Positions 57,969 through 64,000 of a stretch of DNA of 64,000 nucleotides are shown here, piece by piece. Source of the DNA: Cordia subcordata (lineage: Eukaryota; Streptophyta; Magnoliopsida; Boraginales; Cordiaceae); assembly GCA_028554755.1 (NCBI GenBank), contig JAPTOF010000025.1, forward strand, positions 2,796,501 through 2,860,500, in the 5' to 3' direction. How positions within the stretch are numbered: the first letter of the stretch is position 1; each line of letters opens with the position of its first letter. A program made the translations under genes and the position numbers. Below the pieces are notes generated by a model that saw only the letters and a program-made list of their open reading frames with translations, ran no database searches and had not been told where the DNA came from.

Positions 57969-58498
57969 GCAAATAGAGGGGTCTATACCTCGTAAATCAT
58001 CAATCTTCCACCCTATTGCCTTCCTATGTTTCCTAAGGACCTCTAAGAGACGCTTCTGATTCTCACTAGAAAGATCGGAAGCTATGATAACCGGAAGAGT
58101 CTCACTAGAGCCTAGGAATGCATACTTCAGATGATCCAGAAGGGTTTGAGCTCTAAAGAAAGGCTGGGCTCAACCAAGGGGGACTTAACCTCAGCATCAT
58201 CAATGCGTTCATCACTAGAAATGGGAGTAGACGAATTAACCTTGAGTGACTTATTAATCAAACAGCTCTCAATTAAGGAAGTAGAAGCTACACATTTCTT
58301 TTCTAAGGTCTCCAAATCAAAGCTAGAAATCAATTCCTCAAATTTCCTCAAATCATCTCCATCAGTCATAGTCATCTCTATGAAATCCTCAATGCAAGAA
58401 TCAATCACATCTACTTTAAAGCATTCTTCTCCATCCTCCTCTCCTATACTAGCTCTATTCACCGCCTCGCAACCTTCATAGTGGATTTCAAATTCCAA
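57969..58498 (-). pseudogene. pol: H protease-RT linker
   Basis: Acidic, Ser/Thr-rich segment between protease and RT (EEDGEECFKVDVIDSCIED; KFEELISSFDLETLEKK), in one frame from 58498 to 58127, then shifted. It has the same position and character as the E linker. It contains no recognised domain. Confidence 0.7.
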
Positions 58499-58870
58499 AA
58501 TTTCATCTCTAATATCCCCGACCTACAATGGATAATGGCATCTGCGGTGGCAAGGAAGGGGCGACCTAAAAGAATGGGTGTAGAATGTCTAGAGTCGTGT
58601 CCCGAATCCATATCTAACACTATGAAGTCAACAGGGTACATGAACTCACCTACCTGAACTATAACGTCCTCTATCACACCCTTAGGTCTACGCTCAGATC
58701 TATCAGCTAGCTGAAGAGTAACATACGTGGGAGACAACTCACCTAGGCCTAGCTGGCGATAGACGAGAATAGGAATAAGATTCACACTAGATCTTAAATC
58801 TAACAAGGCGTGATCAATTTGCGTCTCACGGATCCTACAAGGAATGGTGAAAGCTCCGGGGTCACTCCTC
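58459..58870 (-). CDS. pol: H protease domain (retropepsin-like)
   Basis: C-terminal third of the 58459-59601 frame. The fold is recognisable from FTIPCRI through VDFIVLDMD to LLGRPFLATADAIIHC. The active-site segment reads ALLDLRSSVNLIP (Asp at about 58800), whereas E has DLGSN. The Gly after the catalytic Asp-Leu is Arg here, which likely abolishes activity. Confidence 0.85.
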
Positions 58871-60977
58871 TTGGGCGGAAGGCCCGAAGTACAAATACTA
58901 CTCACCTTCTCTGTAAGCCTCACCTTCTTAGGAATGGTCGATGATCTACGTTTCCTTGTACAAAGATCCTTAAAGAACTTAGAGTAAGATGGGATGGAAA
59001 TGATCGCATCTATCAAAGGAAGATTGACCTTAAGATCTTTGAGATGCTCTAAAATCTTGAAGAACCTAGAATCCTCACTAGATGTAGGTCTCTCTAAAGC
59101 GGATGGAAAAGGAACTCTAGGCTCTATATCTCTAGATGCATGGGAGTTATCCATAGGTTCTTTTCCCTCTCTATGTGGTCGGGAAGTACTAATCTCTCCC
59201 TGATCTCTAACGGTCTCATTTCTCTCAATAGGACTCTCTCTAGAATTTCCCCCAACAAGGTTACCATGTTGTGCTCTAGACTCGAAAGGACCACTAGGTG
59301 CAGACACTGCAGAGTCAATTCCTACCCTATTATCCACTACCCGACCGCTCCTAAGAGTGGTGACAGCTTTAGCTTGAGCCTGAGAAGGGTAAATGGTGTC
59401 AGTGGAGGAACAAGATTGGACTCTAGGGTTTACTTTCGGCTGAGAAGGCAATTTCCCGTGGTCTCTAGTGCTCAATTGACTAGCAATCTGTCCTAACTGT
59501 GCCTCAAACCTGGCCATTTGCTGCCTATTTTTTGCCAATTCTTGTTGTTGGCTAGCCAATGCCTGTTGCTGATTCTGAATAAATTGCATTATCTTCATCA
59601 TGTCATTACTAGGAGACTGGCTACTAAAGGGAGCAGGTAAAGCTTGAGGTTGAGGAGCACTAGTGAGACGGGGTTGATTGACTTGATAGAAACCTGGGGG
59701 ATATTGCGGACGGGGTCACTGCTGAGGTGGAACTAGACTCATGCTGTCCTTGTCTCCAGGAAAATTTCGGATTGTCCCTCCAACCCGGATTGTACGTGTT
59801 TGAGTATGGATTATACTCACGAGAATAACCTTGTGTGGCACACACTTGCTCTTTCATGAATTCAGGAAATTGGGATGCTAAAGGGCAAGCTAGGGTCTCA
59901 TGAGATGACTCGGAGCATAATGCACAAACTTCAACAACTAAGGGGGCGGAGGAAGAACTTGAAGAACTAGTCCTAGGACTCTGAGATGAAATGGACAAAG
60001 AGATGAATTGATCTAGTTTATTTGTTAACGCTTCAACCTTAGAGGGTAAGTCTGAAGAAATTCCAACCTCACTAACACTTCTCTTGTTACCCCCTCGACT
60101 AGATCTTTCCATTGCAAAATTTTGAAATGAATTCTCAGCCATCATTTCTATTTTCTCCCATGCCTCGATTGGTCTTAAAAGATAGAAACCACCACCGGAG
60201 GCGGCATTGACCATCATCCTATTTTGTTCGTTTAAACCTCGAAAGAAGTATTGCATTAGGTCATGATTGCCGTACCCATGGTGTGGACGTTGTCTAAGAA
60301 GATCTTTGAACCTCTCCCAAGCTTCATGAAAAGATTCTAAGTCATCTTTGGGAAAAAGTCATGATGGCGATCCTAAGTTACTGTCTTGGCCATGGGATAA
60401 AATTTGGAAGAATTTAGATTGGAGCTCAGCCCATGTAGTAATGCACCCATTAGGTAAGGAGTGCAACCAAGTCCTAGCCTTATCCTTAAGAGAAGGGAAA
60501 CAATCTTAGACGTATGACCTCTTGGGAGACATTGGGAACATGGAGAGTGGAACTCATTTCAACAAAATCAGTAATGTGATCAAGAGGACTCTCATTGCTT
60601 CTCCCGTAAAAGGAGGGAAGCATAGCCAACATATTAGGCTTAATCTCGAAGTTCGTACCCCCCAAATCTGGAATTTGAATAGCCGAATTAGGCTCAAATG
60701 TTTCAGGGAGAAAGAATTGCCTAAGAGTGGATTCCTCATCTAAAGGTGGACCTGGTCTACGGGGTTCCTGTCTAAAATGAGCTTGGGCTTGATGCCCAAT
60801 GTGCTCATGAGGTGGAATGGGATTCATTGGGGGATTGGGTGGATTATGAGGATGATTGGGATCGGCCATCTCCTTAGGAAGATCTCCTAAATTCCTGAAA
60901 TGTCTAATGATTCTTTTATGTTCGGGATTAAGAGGAATTAGGGGATTCTTAAGGGATCTCCTACCAAGCATGCACAA
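58871..60977 (-). pseudogene. gag: H Gag (frameshifted)
   Basis: Block 60977-60486 has the Pro/Asn-rich start (MADPNHPHNPPNPPMN), HITDFVEMSS and RLRLFPFS. A 1-2 base deletion near 60490 relative to E shifts the frame, and the capsid-like middle is shifted until 60256. Block 60256-59660 contains MMVNAASGGGFYLLRP and an intact zinc knuckle CALCSESSHETLAC (59926-59885). The frame 59601 downward starts with a Gln-rich helix and a disordered Ser/Pro linker before the protease. The likely initiator Met is ambiguous: upstream MCMLGRR or MADPN. Confidence 0.85.
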
Positions 60978-61224
60978 ACTATCTTAACTCCAGCCACTTC
61001 AACCCCCAAACACTTCAGTATTCCTAAACTACAGCAAATAATCCACAATCCTAAAAAGTCTACTAAAAAAAGTAAAGTCAAAAGCTGAATTAAACTAACA
61101 AAGAGAACTAAAACAAGATAATATAAGCAGTAAACGAAATAAGTAAAAACTAAACAAACTATAAAGAAAAAGCAAGAAAAACAACTATCAAAACACACAA
61201 GCACCGAATGCAAATCACCGTGCC
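60978..61224 (-). other. H leader between primer site and gag
   Basis: About 245 bp, T-rich on the sense strand. It reads as a hydrophobic frame (60938-61243), as do the leaders of A and E, because of the T-richness. No homology supports a protein. Confidence 0.5.
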
Positions 61225-61242
61225 TCCCCGGCAACGGCGCCA
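61225..61242 (-). other. Primer-binding site of element H (tRNA-Asp)
   Basis: On the - strand it reads TGGCGCCGTTGCCGGGGA, an 18-base match to the complement of the plant tRNA-Asp 3' end. It is six bases (agtttt) from the LTR. It is the reference for the decayed sites in A and E. Confidence 0.93.
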
Positions 61243-61248
61243 AAAACT

Positions 61249-63016
61249 TGATGTCTTCTTACGAGTGCAAGTTTTAAAAGACCCACAAGCGTACGGATCA
61301 TGCAATACAGTGTTTACGAGTGCGGGTGTCGAACCACAGGGAGGCGTGAATATCGTGAATGTATCCTATGCTTGGTGTCCTAAAAGAGCTAAAAAGAAAG
61401 ATCTAAACTAAGTGTACCTTTTCTTGTGAAGGTTTGGATTGTCGGAGCTCTAAGTAAATGAAAGAAAACTAAACTATGAATAAAAACAAAAGGGACGAGT
61501 TGATTAAGAAGAAACTAACAATTGGAAAGGGATTAGGGTGACTTGGACTTATGAATGGGTAACTCCATACTCAAATGCTATGGGATTAAGGGATGATGGC
61601 TAACTATCAAAAGTGCTCTTAACTAGGTTGTTAGTTAGTGTCCTGATTTCCCCCTAGGACTCGGTGCGGGTCCGTCCCTAGGCGACGTCTCCTAGAGCTA
61701 CGGCGTGGTCCTTATAACCTAGGGCCTCAAGAGGGACTAACTAACTTCCTAAGTGGCTTAGAATGAACATACCCTAGTACCTAAACCGTTGGCTGGGTTT
61801 AAAGCCAAGACCTAGTGTTGCTAAGGTCGACTAAATCTATCCCGAACCTATTGGCTGGATTTAAAGCCAAAGGAAACTCGACCTAGATTAGCCCTAAATT
61901 ATAATCCTTCATTCTAAGATAACAAAATCAGGATTTGACTAACATTCATACACATGTGATATTGAAATTATGCTTGTTACTAGGCATGCAAATACGCATA
62001 TAGACATGAATAAAAGCACTACCCACTTCATAACATCCATGTATAAACACATAGACATGAGTACAGCATGGATTAGATGTGTTTAGTAACAAACAAACTT
62101 CAATTAATATATATGTACTCATCTAGGTATTTTATCAAACACATAGACATGAATGATAGTACTGCGTTTTTTTCTTAACAAATCAAAACATATATATATA
62201 TATATATATTCAGCCATCATATCCCATATCATAAGAGTATAAAATTAACCCATTACATAAGTTTAATCACCCTATACAAGCCTACTCAGACATAATAGAA
62301 AATAAAATGAAAGAGATATAATGAAACTCCCCTTTCATCCAGCGATTTTAGAACACAGCTTGTAAACAATCTCGATTCCAAAGCGTTTGAATCCTCTAAC
62401 GAAGCTTGGTTCTTCGTGAAAAGTATGTGAAAAGGGTGTGTGAGGCGGCTAGGGAATAAGGTTAAGTGTGTGTGAGAATAGGTGTGAAGTGTGTGTAAAA
62501 ACTCTCCGTGTTTTCTGCTCCGCATCGGGCTTTATTTATAAATTCGCGCATAGCCGGTCGACCGGCCTCTGGAGTACTCGACCGGCTTTCTTCAAGGGCT
62601 CTCTGGAATGGCCGGTCGACCGGCTCTTGAAAGGGGGTCGTCCGGCTTTTCAACGAAGTTCTCTGGAGTGGCCGGTCGACCTAGTCGGTCGACCGGCTAT
62701 TCTTCCTTAGCGTCCGGCTGACTTCCTTCATCCAATTTTTTGTCATTTCGGCCTTTAGTCTTCTCCCTTAGACCCGTGCATGTCCTATCTTCATCACCTT
62801 TCATTGTTCAATTTTTATCTTAACCCAAAGTCACCTGAATCATTGAAAATAAGCTATTAGTGTAGCATTTTATCTCTTAAACTCACTATGCATAGTTGTT
62901 TACGCTTAAGCCAATTCCTATCAAGAGTACTACACTAGTGCATCATTATAAGCATTCAACACCTCTAAAATATAAGTAAATGGCAATGCAAACACACACC
63001 AGATCACAACTCATCA
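61249..63016 (-). repeat. 5' LTR of element H
   Basis: 1,768 bp with the same ends as the 3' LTR. Hairpins at 61789-61808 and 61851-61870, a short (AT)n at about 62189-62209, and a palindrome cluster at 62550-62725 with several full GCCGGTCGACCGGC-type words. Confidence 0.93.
62531..62545 (-). promoter_or_regulatory. Candidate TATA box of H 5' LTR
   Basis: On the - strand TTTATAAATAAAG follows the palindrome cluster, at the same relative place as TATAAAAA in LTR L. This is the likely promoter for the H genomic transcript. Confidence 0.6.
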
Positions 63017-63021
63017 ACGGT

Positions 63022-64000
63022 CAACTTTCAGTCAACTTCAAACTCGGCGGTCAAACTTCTCTTGGTCGCAAAACTCATATCTCAGGTTGGAATCTCACAA
63101 AATAAAGCCCAAATTTGGATCCGGCACTCCCAAAAACCTTAAGAATAGTCTCGCTCAACTCAATTAAGGTTTAGTCAAACTTTAGTCAAGCATTTTATTT
63201 TCTAGCCAACTTGAATCCACACCAAGTCTTCCATGCGCTTGCCACATGGAATCCTTTCCTCTCACCATCGGATCAGCCTCTCAAGATTTGATGGCTCAGA
63301 TCATTCAAGCTCACCATAATTGCATGCATCACATCACACACAATCACTAATCCATTATATCACATCTCGACAAGATCTAATGGCTCATAACTTGCATGCA
63401 CACCACACTACCATATGTCATAATGCACCAGATCCCAAGCTCCTTTTCTTCTCCATCGATCAACAGCAGACTCAACAACCCATTAACCCAAAATATCAAG
63501 TGACCCGACCCGCATGCAACATCTCATCCGATCGTTAGATCGACGATCACCTTTTGCCACCACGCTTCTCATCGACGGGCAACCACAACCACATCATCTG
63601 ATCGTCACCTCCGTGTCATTTCACCGTTGACCATCATCACCATGCGTCACCACCTTTAAGCTCTCACTGGCATCACCACGAGCCACTAAACACCGTACTG
63701 ATGCAATCATTAGATTCTTCTCCTCGTCGCGGTGCTTACAAAACCAAGCACACTTTTTATGGGGCTCTCAACCATCAATCACCACGAAAGCTGCGACCAT
63801 CTTCTTCTCACCGCTGGCAACTCTTTTGGTCACCATTCGTCGCGCCACTGCCACCATTTAGCTCCTCTCATCGTTGCAATTCTAATGGTACCAGCATGCT
63901 TGATTTGGTTGCTCTAATCATTATTTGCCATTAAAGCCCCTTACAACTTTCGAGCTTTTTACGGCATCGTTTCTGGTCACAAAACACTGAAAAAAATATC
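63022..64000 (-). other. Element P internal region, continued to window end
   Basis: Continues 49362-49921 after H. It begins with repeated GGTCAA-type words, passes a segment with atcggatc/gatttgatggctcag phrases, and becomes C-rich with repeated caccac/tcatc words (63540-63860). No ORF here shows homology I recognise. Orientation is taken from the P LTR. Confidence 0.45.

Larger units (their letters stand above)
49922..63016 (-). mobile_element. Element H: Athila-type Ty3/gypsy retrotransposon, structurally complete
   Basis: Bounded by perfect TSDs ACGGT (49917-49921 and 63017-63021). On the - strand: 5' LTR 61249-63016, primer site 61225-61242, Gag, protease, RT, RNase H, integrase, 3' non-coding region, polypurine tract, 3' LTR 49922-51705. 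Total 13.1 kb, of which 2.13 kb is nested LTR J. The LTRs are very similar, differing mainly in an AT-microsatellite, indels in the palindrome cluster and C/T changes at CpG. This makes it one of the youngest insertions here. Coding frames carry several frameshifts, so it is not autonomous now. Confidence 0.93.

Noticed and set aside
62550..62725. Palindrome cluster as a CRISPR array or replication origin
   Set aside because: Units are short, irregularly spaced and present in many LTRs next to a TATA box. There are no spacers or cas genes, and the DNA is plant.
63701..63934. 77-codon ORF near the right end as a host gene
   Set aside because: It lies in the C-rich interior of P with repetitive caccac/tcatc words. 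No domain, no homologous phrase, and another overlapping frame is equally open.

Overview
This 64 kb window is plant nuclear repeat DNA made almost entirely of nested LTR retrotransposons; I found no convincing host gene, tRNA gene, rRNA gene or CRISPR array. An angiosperm is indicated by Athila-clade Ty3/gypsy polyproteins, a SIRE/Maximus-like Ty1/copia element with an extra ORF after pol, primer-binding sites matching plant tRNA-Asp (gypsy) and initiator tRNA-Met (copia), and solo LTRs with 5-bp target-site duplications (TSDs). The species cannot be named from the sequence. Element letters below are mine.

Layout, left. B (1-3946, + strand) is the 3' part of a gag/protease-only gypsy-type element. 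It sits in the 5' LTR of copia element C (LTR pieces 3947-4604 and 22320-22563; body 22564-28575; 3' LTR remnant 28576-29665). A second element of the same family, A (4605-22319, TSD CCAAC), is inserted 658 bp further along the same C LTR. A's 3' LTR is in turn split by E (11730-21895, - strand), an Athila-type element with a decayed gag-pol. C is followed by a decayed copia fragment D (29666-31184) that carries a MITE-like insert, a truncated gypsy LTR F (31185-~32775), and a deleted copia element G on the - strand (~32776-35603).

Middle. I (35604-42690, + strand) is the 3' end of an Athila-type element. It contains a complete solo LTR, L (36567-38687, TSD GAATG), and its 3' LTR holds a solo SIRE-type LTR, K (40693-42165). 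Then come 2.3 kb of AT-rich, largely unassigned DNA (Q, 42691-44960), a copia-like LTR start O (44961 on), solo gypsy LTR M (45427-47370), partial gypsy LTR N (47467-48859), and element P (3' LTR 48860-49361, internal DNA 49362-49921 and 63022-64000).

Right. H (49922-63016, - strand, TSD ACGGT) lies inside P and is the best preserved element: two 1.8-kb LTRs, tRNA-Asp primer site, polypurine tract, and recognisable Gag, protease, RT, RNase H and integrase. Its integrase is split by solo LTR J (53725-55854, TSD GACAC). The insertion order C, then A, then E, and P, then H, then J, is read directly from the nesting.

Beyond the nesting, several small structures recur in the gypsy elements: a twin hairpin before the polypurine tract, a hairpin after pol, a covarying TTTAAA-loop hairpin inside LTRs, a spaced array of a CATGTCTATGTGTTTA-like motif, and clusters of GTCGAC-centred palindromes upstream of the TATA box. 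Two LTRs (L and F) carry independent tandem duplications of their core promoter. These are the most likely undescribed features here; all coordinates and pairings come from reading by eye, without alignment software.
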